64,000 nt of DNA from Periplaneta americana (taxonomy: Eukaryota; Arthropoda; Insecta; Blattodea; Blattidae), in assembly GCF_040183065.1 (NCBI RefSeq), contig NC_091132.1:159562102-159626101 (forward strand), given 5' to 3'. Under the pieces are notes generated by a model that was not told the origin of the DNA, made no database searches, and saw only the letters and a list, made by a program, of their open reading frames with translations. Made by a program: the position numbers and the translations under genes. This document shows, in pieces, positions 11,493 through 23,255 of the stretch (positions within the stretch are counted from its first letter, which is position 1; each line of letters begins with the position of its first letter).

Positions 11493-12050
11493 GTCATCAA
11501 TTGTCCATCAGATTCATTATCTTGATCCTGGCTTCACAATATTTTCCGGTCTCAGATGTCCTGCGAAGAGTCAGACAGCGCATTAAGTGGTCCTGTCCAT
11601 ATCTTCATCCAGATTACAGAGGTTGCAGGTGGGGGTTTGAAGTAACCCAAACTGATACAGGTGTTTGGCAAGAATGTCGTGTCCAGTTTGGAGCCTGAAC
11701 TTCGCAACAGTTTCTTGTCTTGGCCAGTCAGGTGTGCTATGTAAGGAAGTCTTCCAGGGCTTGGTTGTGTTGAGTCTAAACTCATGAGGTATTGTTCCTT
11801 CATTTGCTTCTTTATGTAGTGTTTAGAGGAGTGGTATGACGTTACTGATTTGAAGCAACTAGTAAGCATGGCTGCTTTTTTTCGCTAATGCATCTGCCTG
11901 TTCATTGCCAGAAATTTGTCAATGCCCAGGGATCCAATGCAATACAACTTCCTTTTGAGCTAATTTGAGTTTCCTCAGAGTCTTACGGCAGTCATTATCA
12001 GATTTATATTCTCGAAAAACTCTCTGAAGTTTTAGAAGGTGAAATACAAC
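11493..12050 (-). mobile_element. Jockey/R1-type LINE ORF2 C-terminal fragment (unit A copy)
   Basis: Minus-strand pseudo-ORF with the same product as the better-kept copy at 46427-46985: SVTSYHSSKHYIKKQMKEQY and KPWKTSLH, then frameshifts around the CKVCNLDEN zinc-knuckle. It starts upstream within an RNase H tail (VVLHWIPGH). Shared by both units. Confidence 0.75.
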
Positions 12051-12487
12051 AGAAATGGAACATTTCATTAAACCCAACACATTCCTTCTACATCAATGGC
12101 ATTGTTCTTAGTTCCTATGCTGTATTAGTTTCAAGTGTTTGTTGTGCGTTTTCGCTGGGAAACTACACAATATAGTCATGCCAGTGAACCGTTCGTTATC
12201 TCACTTTAATGTAAGGTGTATCCACTTTTATATGCCAAAAAGCCATTCTTATCTACAGAGAAAATGGTGAAGAGTGGGCACCCGGATTCGAACCCGTAGA
12301 GTCTAGGTGCTCTCGTGGAATGTGGCGTCAAGGACTTCGTCACTTCAGCTGGCATATTGACCTTCTTTAGTAAGGCTGTTGTGCGCCTTTCTATGGAGCT
12401 CGTGGGATCACGGCTTAGTGTCTTGTATGATGGATCTGCTAGTAGTTCCAGGATCTTCTCATTGTATGTATTAGACTCCATGACTTC

Positions 12488-13489
12488 ATGTACAAGGGGC
12501 AGTATTACGAGCAATCCGATGTAGCCATGGGCTCACCTCTGTCAGCTGCCAAATCCAATTTGTACATGGAAGACTTCGAGCACAGAGCTCTGGAGAACGC
12601 GCCCCTGAAACCAGCTCACTTCTACCGCTATGTAGATGACACTTTGGCCATCTGGCCTCATGGAGAAGCAAAACTTCAGGAATTTCAACAATACTTGAAC
12701 AATATCCACCCGAACATCCAGTTCAAGAAAGAAGTGGAAAAAGACAGATGTCTCCTCTTCTTAGACATTCTTATCTCCAAGAAGCCAGATGGAACACTGG
12801 GTCACAGCAGATACAGGAAACCTACACATACCGATCTATATCTGAAAGGATGCAGCCACCATCACCCGGCACAGAAACGAACGGTCCTGTCGACTCTTCT
12901 GCACAGGGTGAGAGGGATTTCGGACAAAGAAAGTCTCCCTTCTGAGATCCGTCACCTACGTAAGACGTTCCAACAGAACTTCGGCAACAGGGAACTCGGC
13001 TCGGCCCTCAGAAGGGCCTTTTCGGACAAACCACCTGCCAAGGAACAAGAGGAGATGAAGGGCATGGCATACACCCCGTTCTACGGCCCCATCTCGGGTA
13101 AAATTGGCAGACTGCTAAGAAAACACGGGATTAAGACCATCCATAAGCCGCCCACAAAGATCCAGAACTTGCTGAGGCCAGTTAAGGATGACCGTGGTCT
13201 TAAGACACCTGGTGTCTACAGAATACCTTGTGGGTGTGGGAAATGCTACATCGGGCAGACGGGATACACCATTATGGAATGCTGCAAGGAACATCAACGC
13301 AGCATAAGACTATATTACCACGATAAGTCTACAGTAGCCCGACACAGCCTAGAAACTGGTCACAAGATAGATTTCGGCGCCACCACCATCTTGGACAAGA
13401 TATCAGGTTACTGGGACTTGGTTATCAAGGAAGCCATCGAAATCCAGCTAGATGGCAATAATTCAACAGAGACGGGGGTCTACAGATGA
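12488..13489 (+). pseudogene. Penelope-like RT plus GIY-YIG endonuclease (5'-truncated)
   Basis: A 333-codon open frame. Residues 1-60: RT motif AMGSPLSAAKSNLYME, then the catalytic YVDD (about residue 49) in FYRYVDDTLAIW. Middle: FLDILISKKPDG and KPTHTDLYL. C-terminal third: GIY-YIG nuclease GVYRIPCGCGKCYIGQTG (about residues 243-260), with Arg and Glu downstream in KEHQRSIR and VIKEAIEIQ. RT plus GIY-YIG in one protein is the Penelope hallmark. The frame is intact but lacks the N-terminal RT motifs, so it cannot be active. The ATG at 12488 is only the first Met in the surviving piece. Confidence 0.9.
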
Positions 13490-13689
13490 GTATGGCATGG
13501 AAACCTGCCATCAATACGCTTAGACCACCAGCACACAGCAGACAGTCGGGACCAGCAAGTAGCTCCTGATTGGCTACCACTTCCACCAACCAGAATGCGC
13601 CTGGCGGTCGGGACTAGGAACTAGTTCCTGATTGGCCCGCAGCGGAAAGCCCTACTTTTGCATATATACTGGCTAGACATGGTCCCACA

Positions 13690-13740
13690 TCACTTCATTC
13701 CCTGAAGAAGATGGCAGAGCTAGCTGTCGAAAACTTGGAA
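13690..13740 (+). ncRNA. Possible hammerhead-like hairpin in Penelope 3'-UTR
   Basis: CTGAAGA (13702) is followed by a hairpin, GGCAG (13713-13717) pairing with CTGTC (13724-13728), then GAAA. This resembles a hammerhead core (CUGAUGA, stem II, GAAA) with one core mismatch and a 3-base spacer. Penelope-like elements are known to carry minimal hammerheads. Outer stems I and III were not established. Confidence 0.35.
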
Positions 13741-13800
13741 GCTAATCTCCAACTCACCTGGCTGAGAACCCGAGAAGAGTTATTCTTCATAAATGTTGTT

Positions 13801-14952
13801 AATCAAGCACTGAAGCGTCTGGTGGATGTGAACAATTTAAAATCAACATTCAATTGCAGAGTACAAATGGAGATCTAATTTATGTCTTGTATTAAAATCT
13901 ATTGTGAATAGAATAGAATATTTTCAATAGCAATCTTTTCACCAGAACCCGCTACATGATAGCAAGACTTTACTGGTAATTTGGTTATTTTATTCGCAAG
14001 GATAATAATTAGGCTGCTCAGTATGAAATACTGAAACATGTGGAATAAACATAAACGCGGATAAATGGCTGCTAAGTGAATAGGTGTGTACTAAATGTCA
14101 CAAGAAGCTGTTGTGTGATAGGTAATGGACAATCTATCTTGTCGTGCTCAAATAAATGTCCGACTATCGTGCAAAAGATCTCTTGCAGTTTCCCTTCAAA
14201 AGAGAAAGCATGCTTTAAATTTTCCTTCTCTGTATATATAAAAAAAGATCAGACATACTATGAACAGGTATAGAAGATTGCGAAGTTCAGGCCGTCGAAC
14301 TATTAATAAATATCTCTGGAACTGTCAAAACTAGGATTGCAAGATTGTACGTTTATGCCGCATTCTTACGTTCTTTTACCTTGAAATACGTCTTCTGTAA
14401 TTAGAGAGTTACGTAAGTTTTTCTCCACAATATAATTATTTTGAATATGGAGTCTATTAAACCTATAAGCAGAGAATTATTTTTATAATACTAGCCTATG
14501 TGTGTTTGCACTATTTAAAGGAATGCTGTTATAAAAGAGTAGACCTAGTGGCTGGTTAAGTATATGGTAATGACCTTACATCTTAATAAAATATTAATTT
14601 CAGTACATTTTATGCTACCAAATTCGTGGAAAGTTCGTATACATCTTTCTTATTTTGTGTTACAATCTTGTTATCTTTCCTAAAACAAAAGCAACCCTAG
14701 TCTCAACGCAATAGTATAATTAATGTGCGTCATGTGTTTAAACATCGACTGCTAAACATTGATTTTGGACGCTGTCTACTATTAAAAATCGTCTACGCAA
14801 CGCGGCATTGTTCAACCTTAACCATTGTCTAAATATTGTTTCTACAATCGGCCCTATGTGTTTATTTGGTTATTATTTGTTCTGATTTACTATTTTAGTA
14901 CTTATTCCATCAATGCCAATTATGCATATTTCACATAAAATAATATGTTTTA
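13801..14952. other. Unit A-only intergenic DNA, nothing recognised
   Basis: About 1.1 kb, AT-rich, no counterpart at the equivalent place in unit B (which has 47431-48135 instead). No coding or repeat signature recognised. Confidence 0.4.
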
Positions 14953-15627
14953 TGCTCGACTATGCCGAAATGTAGTAATTATACACCTGGTAGCAGTCCT
15001 TTAATGCATGTCATTAAAGTACACCTACTCATTAAAGTTCAGGTGTTTTCAGCCAATGATAACTCAGCTTACAGGTGTTCAGCCAATAACGAGTCAGCTT
15101 TGTACCGTTATAAAACCGCAAGTATCGATTATTCTCGGATATGCAATCGAAAGAGAATTAGCGAAAAGTCACGGAGACTGGAAATCCAATACTGTCGCAA
15201 AGGTTATGTTCTGTTACTATAATAATTAGCGTTAATTGTAAATAATATTCAAATAAATTAAATTTGTCATCTCGTTTTTCAATGTCGAATTCAATAATCA
15301 AAGTTATACCAAGTTTAACGGGATTACACAAGGTCAATGACGTTATTGTTCCTCGGAAAAAATCAATACTTTCGCGTCTGCGCACATCTCACAATTCACG
15401 ACCTAGAACAAGGTCACTTCCGATCTTGTCAGATACAAATAAAATGTATACATCTGAATAATTTCAAGTTAGAAATATGGTCGAGCATAAAAAGTCATAT
15501 GAAACTCGCCTATAATGGTAATTAAGAAGCTCGTATGAAAATTATGAAACTCGCTTACACTCGTTTCATAAACATCCATACTCGCTTCTTAATTACTATC
15601 ATTATAGGCTCGTTGCATAATGTACTA
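14953..15627. mobile_element. Unclassified hairpin-bearing element X, copy 1
   Basis: Matches 48993-49591 end to end: it starts TGCTCGACTATG and ends GCATAATGTACTA. Near its 3' end is a large imperfect hairpin: CCTATAATGGTAATTAAGAA at 15510 is inverted at about 15590-15610. An internal ATGGTCGAGCAT (15478) is the inverse of the 5' terminus. No coding frame. About 75 bp longer than copy 2. Confidence 0.7.
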
Positions 15628-16430
15628 TTATATTTCTAAGTTTCCTTCCTTCAGTAGAAACCGCTACATATTCACCTCTATCATGACGTCTCATTTCAAA
15701 CTTAATTTAGTACAATGCCCAATTCTGTTTTTAAAATATATATACCGTATAGCTATAAATTAATTAAATATTCAACTCCGCAAAAAATCTCTTACAAATA
15801 CCATAATTTTCACTTTCAAAATCTCCAGAGTTCCTGCGCGCTGGTTGCTCCTGGACAGTATCATATTGCATTTAATTTTACAACAGAATTGCTGTTAACT
15901 ATCTGCAAACTTTCTAATTTTCATTTCTTCAAGTACCCTACTAAATAATGCATCCACCTTACGAAGTTGTAGCATGAATTGTAAAATTGCGATGTAATAG
16001 TAGTATAACAAGGGAACAACTCAGTATAACTGAAATTATAATTACATCTAAGACAAAAAAAGGCAATATTCACCGATAAAGCTTTCCTCTATGGCGTATT
16101 AAAACGAAAATGAACTACAATTTTGTGATTTCTTCACTTCCACGTTCACAACATATAACACACAATTGCAATGAAATAACATGTTCTGTTACGATCCAGG
16201 GAGCCATGGTATAGTAAACCCGTCGAAAAATGCTAAGTCTATTCTATGAAACGAAGAATTATTCTTACACACTTTTTTTTTAATTTTATTTCACTTTTTG
16301 TATTATTTTCCGACCTCATTTCATAACTTCTCTCCCTTACACAATCTTGAAACAAGGGTACTTGGGATTCTATGGGTCACTTTCATAAAACTCACTGTTG
16401 ATATTCGTTAATGATATTAGATCCCATACT
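15628..16430. other. Intergenic DNA; right half shared with unit B
   Basis: From about 15935 (GTACCCTACTAAATAATGC) it aligns with 48130 onward. Nothing coding recognised. Confidence 0.5.
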
Positions 16431-16431
16431 T

Positions 16432-16760
16432 CCTTATAAATGGCTTTTAGAGAACCCGGAGGTTCATTGCCGCTCTCACATAAGCCCGCCATCGGTCTCT
16501 ATCCTGAGCAAGATTAATCCAGTTCCTACCATCATCCCACTTCCCTTAAATCCATTTTAATATTATTCTTCCGTATACAACTTTACAACTAACATCTCCA
16601 TACACGAGCTTTCCCCTTCAGCATGAGGCCATAGCCCTCCATGGACTCATTCATTCAATCACATCTCAGCCTCCCCAAAGGTTATTTTTAATTCAGCCCC
16701 ACAAACTAACACTCTGTACGCATTTCTGGATTTTCCCATACATCTACATACATGTCCTGC
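16432..16760 (-). mobile_element. LINE-A 3' fragment (shared)
   Basis: Minus strand: 3' end of the LINE-A family. The plus-strand text AAATGGCTTTTAGAGAACCC and TTCATTGCCGC is the inverse of the terminal AAMNL codons and 3' end at 7290-7340. An insert of about 100 bp lies inside it (CTTCCGTATAC to CACATCTCAG); in unit B the equivalent insert is bounded by CATCTA direct repeats. Confidence 0.75.
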
Positions 16761-17274
16761 GATATTAGATCCCTTAGAATAGCTAATTAGTTAACAAAAT
16801 TCTGTTTCATAAAGATTTTTTACAGACTAATAAAAATATTTTACTAATATTATTGGTTTATCAGTCATTTGTTCCAGTTCTGTTGTTATGTTACTTGGTA
16901 TTGTGAAGCTAGTTTATCTGGATTAAGTGGATACTTTAAATAACAAAGGTGCTAAATGCCAAATTCATGATTCTGAGATACAGTAAGAAAACTGTTTATT
17001 TGATAAAGTTTGCACGGTACATACAAGACAATTTCACTATGAATCAATAAGCTGAAGTGATTAACTTGAAACAAACATTAATAGAACTTGAAAAAAAAAT
17101 TTTTCTTAAGAAATATTATGAAAAGTGATATGTACCATTTTCATATTAATACTGCTATGTGCCTCGTCTTTTTACCTGTCCGATTTGTTACTACAAAGAT
17201 TCCTGTAGAAATCTTGACGTACTTCCTCAAGTAGGTACCGGAACCTATTGAATCATAGCTCTCAAATCTTTTAA

Positions 17275-17725
17275 TTTCTCTTCCGAAAATGAGTGCTCTG
17301 GAGGAATAGCCTGAAAAAGAGCTGAAGTTATATCTTCCATGCTATTCCCTTTCTTCAAAACTCTGACCTTTTTTCGAATATCCATATCACTGTGTGTTTC
17401 TTTAAGTGATTGGAATTTAAATCACTAGTGCCGAGGTCATGGAAAGCATGGGGCTCTACCTCCATGCCCCCCAAGTGCCTTCATGGCATGTTACGGGGAT
17501 ACCTTTACCTTTACCTTTACAATCTATGCTTATACTCATTGCTTTGGAAATATTAAGAGCCTTGGTACAAATTATGATGTCCACCACAGTTTGAATGTTG
17601 AGGAAATCCATACGTTGCATGGGAACTACTTGGAATGGCTTCACCACTTTAGCTCCTTGCACTACGTGTTGAAGATCGCTGCAGATATCATGAATTCCAC
17701 GAGTGACAGACGTGATATCTGGTAG
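17275..17725 (-). pseudogene. Fossil coding region of unknown family, unit A
   Basis: The minus strand reads PDITSVTRGIHDICSDLQHV, then VVKPFQVVPMQRMDFLNIQT, VVDIIICTKALNISKAM, then (after a 92-bp insertion) a frame-broken continuation with a motif near ITSALFQAIPPEHSFSEEKL. I do not recognise the family; the biased residue content suggests real ancestral coding. Unit B (50040-50410) has the same peptide with a single I-to-V change, uninterrupted by the insert. It is probably part of an old mobile element. Confidence 0.45.
17427..17518. mobile_element. Short 3' LINE/SINE fragment with (CCTTTA)n tail, unit A only
   Basis: A 92-bp insert relative to unit B (site near 50206): GTGCCGAGGTCATGG at one end and three CCTTTA units at the other. 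It resembles a 5'-truncated CR1-like 3' end. Confidence 0.6.
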
Positions 17726-19026
17726 AATATAAATCTAAATAAATAGTGTCTTATTTATTTTAATCCTTTATTTCTATTTGATGTTCACTTTTTAAGCATG
17801 AGGAAAATAAAACATGATGGCAGTTGTAAACATTTAGTTTCATACTTATTTGTAATTTACAAATATAATGATGTGACAGATGTGAGCAGTACAAGTACAG
17901 GTAATTATTTCTGCGAATATTCAATACTTATCAAAATATCTATAATTTATACACAGAGTTCAAACACTGAAGATTGCACTAGCCTTAGTTTCATGCTGAA
18001 TTATTTATAAATGTAAGTTTTAAAAATTGTAAGAATTGTGTGACGGGCGTGACAGGTAATGTAACGGTTGTGGCACGTCCAAAGAGTTGGCCTTGTTAAG
18101 ATCATAATTGGGTTTAACACATTTGAGAAAAATGACACTAAGTAAAAACAGAATTCTAACATAATATTCTAACTTCACTGAATTAAAAATACTGTTAAAG
18201 TAGTCAAATATATAGAAAAATTTGTAATACATAAAAAAATAATTAAATGCGAAGTTTTATTTGAAAGTTTTATTTGAAAACTCTCCTGCTGTTCAATACA
18301 AAAGGATGAGAAATAATTTTGAGTACTACAGATTTTTTTGTAGCATATGCTGTCCACAGACTAAGGCGATTTGGACACCAGCATCAACCATCACTGAAAC
18401 TTTAGATTCATTTGCGAAAATGACTCTTACCACTTCATCAGAATAGGATACTTTTTTCCTTCAAGTCACAACAACCCACTATCTGTGTCTAACATTTATC
18501 AACAGTTCCACACAGCTTTCTATCTAACTGTATCCTGGTTCACTTGAAATGGCACTTTCCAAATCTTGACACTCATTCGAAGAATGAACATCTTGGTATC
18601 TTAAACATTTTGGCTTGATGTCTTTTTATATCCTACAATATCAATTTTGATGCACCTGTTTATCCTTTCAACAAATTATGTGTTGTGTGGTCAAAAAAAG
18701 TGGCTACATTGTATCTTTGGTACATGTAACATGGTGGACCACCACTCAGAGCATATTTGTTGATTTTCCAATATTGATTCTTTATTGACAAGAATAACCA
18801 AGATTCCTTTAATTTCTTTCTTTGCATAGTCAAATTAGGATGACAGTGACACAAACCTACAATTTGAAACATGCAGGAGATATTTTGGACGAAGTTGATT
18901 AAACTAAGATATTTTCTTAGTTACGTTTCCCTGTTACATGATTCTTTATGGACTTAATGATTTAAAACATCTTGTTTGCCCGCTGACTGAACACTGATGT
19001 TTCTCAGATAAAAGTCACAGATTATT
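17726..19026. other. Intergenic DNA shared with unit B
   Basis: Aligns with about 50411-51705. The minus strand holds weak open frames (for example 18872 down to 18660, containing NKYALSGGPPCYMYQRYN) that are conserved between units but broken in B. They may belong to the same fossil element as 17275-17725. Confidence 0.4.
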
Positions 19027-19117
19027 ATTAACAGGTAACTTGCCCCGACAGGGAATCGAACCCGGGCCACCTGGTTTTGTGGCTAAACGCGCTAACCGTT
19101 ACTCCACAGGTGTGGAC
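19027..19117 (-). mobile_element. SINE1 head fragment, unit A only
   Basis: Only the tRNA-like head survives (minus strand: A-box GTTAGCGCGTTTAGC, B-box GGTTCGATTCC, then AGTTACCTG). The body is missing. Absent from unit B near 51700. Confidence 0.8.
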
Positions 19118-19439
19118 TTGTGAAAGTTATGTAACTGTAGCAGATGAACTCTACAGCACAGTTTGTCGTTCTTGCATCTAGTGGAGGTCTCCCAGTTGCA
19201 TTTCTCAAATTAAACTATACTGGGTAAATGTAAGCTGACAAATTATCACTTTAGCGACCAAATTTTAAGAGAATAAATTTTTTGCCATTTTCAGTTTAGT
19301 ATTTTGGTATGGTGTAATAATTTTTTTCATTTTTGTGTTGACACATGAAATTAAGATTTTACGAAGTTAAGACTGTAAAAGCAAAATGATTGCAATCATG
19401 ACTGTGTGTGTCAGGCTTAAGAGGGCACAGCATTTGAGA

Positions 19440-19931
19440 GGACGGGAAAAAGTGTAGGCATCGCGCGTGAATGGCTCATGGCTGTATGTGTGTTTCTACA
19501 TGTCTTTCAGATCTCGCTAAAAGCAGAAATTTACAATCATCGTAACTGAACTTTTCACTCATGTGTATAAGTGCATGCCTTTTTTAGACGTTCCCAACGC
19601 GATAAATTTCAGGCGCGCACATCACAACTGAATGACATCTGACCTGTTATTCAGTTTCCATTTCATAAATATTATAAAAGAATGGCAGTTCGCCTTTCAA
19701 CAACTGCATGCTATTTTAAACTTCCGAATACAAAGGCAGAAATACTTATCCAAAAACGTTATATTAATGGTTCTCACAAGTGTGTACATGAGCATCCCTT
19801 TCGAATCTAACACACTGAGGGTAGGTCTTTTTTACATATTCCGCAGATGATTGGCTTCTTACCCGTGTTAGTGCCTGCTTGATATATCAGACTTCCCCAA
19901 ACCGAAAATTGTTTCCCAGAAGCATCGCAAA
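19440..19931 (-). pseudogene. Distal decayed zinc-finger repeats, unit A
   Basis: Plus-strand traces of finger units: AAGTGCATGCCTTTTTTAGA with ACATCACAACTGAATGAC, CTTTCAGATCTCGCTAAAAG, and TTCCGCAGATGATTGGCTTC with TACCCGTG. There is no usable frame. In unit B the same stretch (52740-53206) lies directly left of the solo LTR whose other side is the proximal relic. The distal and proximal relics were therefore one continuous array before the LTR inserted. Confidence 0.6.
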
Positions 19932-21355
19932 TACAGGGCTACTGCAAAGGCTTTACCCGATTCCATAGCCTTGTATTATGGAAAGTATGAGACAAACATT
20001 ATTTAAAGTTATACCAATAAAAAGAGAAACTCTTCAAGTTTTTGGTAGCATATCACGATCAAATCTAGCCACTGCCGCACGGATCCGGTTATTAAGTTCT
20101 TCAAGATTAATGGTGAAACGAGGATTGAGCGGATTCCGACGATTTTGCAATAGAAAATGTTCCAATTACAAATCGAATTTGATGGGATGTTTTGTGGAGA
20201 TGCATTTTAAAACTTAAGCATTCTATTGGCAATTGTTACAAGTAAACTAATTCTAGAGATATGTGGCAAATTACCTGTGAAATGACACGTCCAACGTAAT
20301 GTGAGTGCAAACGTTGTGTTTTCTAGTCAGTGAAACGATTTTAGTGATATGAAACACACGATGCGACGTAATGTGAAGAACGCAGAACTCTTATTAATTC
20401 AATACCCACTGAAAAACACTCAACTACAGCATATAATACTACAATAAACATAAATTTCACAACTGAAAACTTTCTTTCGAAGCCCGCCATTATGATAGAC
20501 AATGACGCACTAACTGGCAAAGGAGGTACATACACTTGATCTTTGACAAACCCCCATAGAAAAAAATCACAGGGAGTCAGATCTGGCGACCGAGGAGCTC
20601 AACGGAGAACACACCGATCGTTGATAGAAGCCCGTCCACACCAACGTTGTGGTAGATGCTCATTAAGATACTCAGCACTTCCAGATGGAAATGTGGTGGA
20701 GCCCCATCTTGTTGAAATAAAAACACTGGTTTATCTTCATGTAACTGAGGCATCAACCACTGCGTTATTATGTCCAGATAAATTCGACCAGTAACCGTGT
20801 TTTTAGCGAAAAATAAGGGTCCATTCACTTTAGCACATGACATCGCACATTGACCTTGGATGAATCGCGTACATGTAAAACCACAAGAGGGTTTTCCGTC
20901 CCCCACACTCGAACGTTATGTCTGTTTACTTTTCCACTCAAATGAAAAGTGGCCTCGTCACTGAAAATCAATTTCCTACATCTGTCTTCATCCTCTATCA
21001 ATTGTTGGGATTGAATACAATACTCATGGCGACGATTGTTGTCATCTTCTGAGAGGGCTTGATGCAGTTGTAAACGATAGGGTTTCATTTTCAGACGTTT
21101 ACGCAGCACTTTTCATACTGTCTGCTGTGGTAAACCAAGCTCCCTGCTTGCCTGCACCGTCGATTTCCTTGGACTTCGTACAAAAGCTTCCCTTATGCGC
21201 TCAACATTTTCGTTGGAGACAGATGGGCGTCCAGTGGGTTTTATTGGAGCGAGACTTCCTGTGGTTGAAAATCTTGTATACCAAGTGCGTACTGTCTTTT
21301 TATTTGGTGGATCCTTATGATATCGTGTACGGAAATGTCTTTGCACTATGGTCAC

Positions 21356-23255
21356 CAGTGGCGGCTCGTAGTCAAATGTCCAGGGTAGGCAAAATTTACA
21401 GAACATTTTTATGTAATTCCCGCGATTCAATGACAGCTCGCTTTCATCATGCCCCTCGAAAACTTAACTCTTGCTTACATAACAATACTGTTACATCAAT
21501 GAGCCGTCTCATAATTTGTCGGTTTTTTCTAGTTTATTGTTATACTGTTGTCTTGCAACCCTTGTTGTTCAGACATTTCCGAAATTGGATTCAAATTCTT
21601 TTCAAGTCTCTTTAGACTTACCGAGTTACAAATATGATATGATTCCAAGTACCTTCTTTAGATTACAATAACAAACGTGACCACCTACAGCTTACCTTTA
21701 ACTTCACTTCCTGTTAGCCATTTATGTGTTTCATACCATACTTACTTACAAATGGCTTTTAAAGAATCCGCAGGTTCATTGCCGCCCTCACGTAAGCCCG
21801 CCATCGGTCCCTACACTGTGCAAGGTTAATCCAGTCTCTATCATCATATCCCACCTCCCTAAAATCCATTTTAATATTATCCTCCCATCTATGTCTCGAC
21901 CTCCCCAAATGTCTTTTTTCCTCCGGCCTCCCAACTAACCACTATATGCATTTCTGGATTCGCCCATACGTGCTACATGCCCTGCCCATTTCAAACGTCT
22001 GGATTTAATGTTCCTAATTATGTCAGGTGAAGAATATAATGCGTGCAGTTCTACGTTATGTAACTTTCTCCATTCTCCTGTAACTTCATCCCTCTTAGCC
22101 CCAAATATTTTCCTAAGAACCTTATTCTCAAACACCCTTAACCTATGTTCCTCTCTCAAAGTGAGATTTCAAGTTTCACTACCATACAGAACAACTGGTA
22201 ATATAACTGTTTTATAAATTCTAACTTTCAGATTTTTTGACAGCAGACTAGATGACAAAAGCTTCTCAATCGAATAATAACACGCATTTCCCATATTTAT
22301 TCTGTGTTTAATTTCCTCCCTAGTATCATTTATATTTGTTACTGTTGCTCCAAGATATTTGAATTTTTCCACCTCTTCGAAAGATAAATCTCCAATTTTT
22401 ATATTTCCATTTCATAGTGTTTCATACCACGAAGGATTAAATTTTCTTGCACCTTTAGCACTGACTTTATGAACAATAGAGCTTAATGCAGGAGTGGGTC
22501 GTCCATTGTCCAAAATACTTCTCTTTTCAATGTCATTACGACGCGAAAACGGACAGCGTAACAGTTTACTTATTATATCATTCATAATATAATATTATTG
22601 TTATCACTTACATTAACTATAAATCACCAAATATACGTAACATTAATATACAGTACGTACTTGCAAAAATCACATTTTCTAAAATACACTGTTTAAAAAA
22701 ACATCTTTTAAAACACACTGTTTAAAAACTGTTATACTACTCGTAACAATCTACGTTCCAACTCGTGAAACTTTCAAACAGAAATTTCGCAAATCGTAGG
22801 TGTTCGATAATGCTCGTGGGTTCTCGTTAGGGCAGGCAGAATTCTAGCGCGCTGGCTTCAGCATAGAACGCATGCGCTAAGAAAGCATTTAGAATAGCGA
22901 TCTCTTTTAATGCTTACTCCAGGGCCAGCTTTGAAGTTACGTGGAAGGTCGGCTAACTTCGCTTCTGCCTACCTTCGGACCTCTGTTATTTGTCTATGCT
23001 TCTGACGCATCGTGATCTGTCCAGTGTATTCTTGTCGCATAAATCGAACTGCCAGCAGTGAGCAACGTCCAACTAACCCTAAAAAAATCCCATTCATAGT
23101 TAATTGAAGAATTTCTAAGAACCTAGACAAGAGTATATAATTATGTAAGGTTTTCCAAATGTGTTGGGGTAGTTAATAAATATCCACTTTTAGGTTTTTC
23201 TAAATGTGTTGAGGTAGGCTTAGCCTACCCTGCCTGCCCTGAGGAGCCGCCTCTG
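21356..23255 (-). mobile_element. hAT element nested in the Tc1/mariner transposase
   Basis: 8-bp target duplication ATGGTCAC (21348-21355 and 23256-23263). TIR CAGTGGCGGCTC on the left and, inverted, CAGAGGCGGCTCCTCAGG on the right. On the minus strand from 22585, MNDIISKLLRCPFSRR and GARKFNPSWYET, then (beyond a LINE insertion) HKWLTGSEVKG and a GTAAGC donor-like site, match the start of a hAT transposase exon with a TTF/ZMYM-like N-terminus. The catalytic part is missing: an internally deleted copy. Confidence 0.85.
21739..22417 (-). mobile_element. LINE-A fragment nested in the hAT
   Basis: 13-bp target duplication GTGTTTCATACCA (21726-21738 and 22418-22430). Minus-strand ORF2 C-terminus: VEKFKYLGATVTNIN, RINMGNACYYSIEKLL, RIYKTVILPVVLYGSET, a stop, LREEHRLRVFENKVL, RWRKLHN-type tail, WAGHVARMGESRNAY. 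The 3' (GTAA)n end is at 21739. This is the innermost and youngest layer of the nest. Confidence 0.88.

Larger units (their letters stand above)
12296..13800 (+). mobile_element. Penelope-like retroelement with inverted 5' end, unit A only
   Basis: The plus strand carries the 3' two thirds (ORF 12488-13489 plus 3'-UTR). 12296-12487 carries the upstream RT fingers region in the opposite orientation (minus strand: LELLADPSYKTLSRDPT, TTALLKKVNMPAEV, ending PRLYG). The part between PRLYG and the GQYYEQ motif is missing. Absent from unit B, whose sequence continues into a tRNA-like SINE at 47203. The 3' boundary is approximate. Confidence 0.85.
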
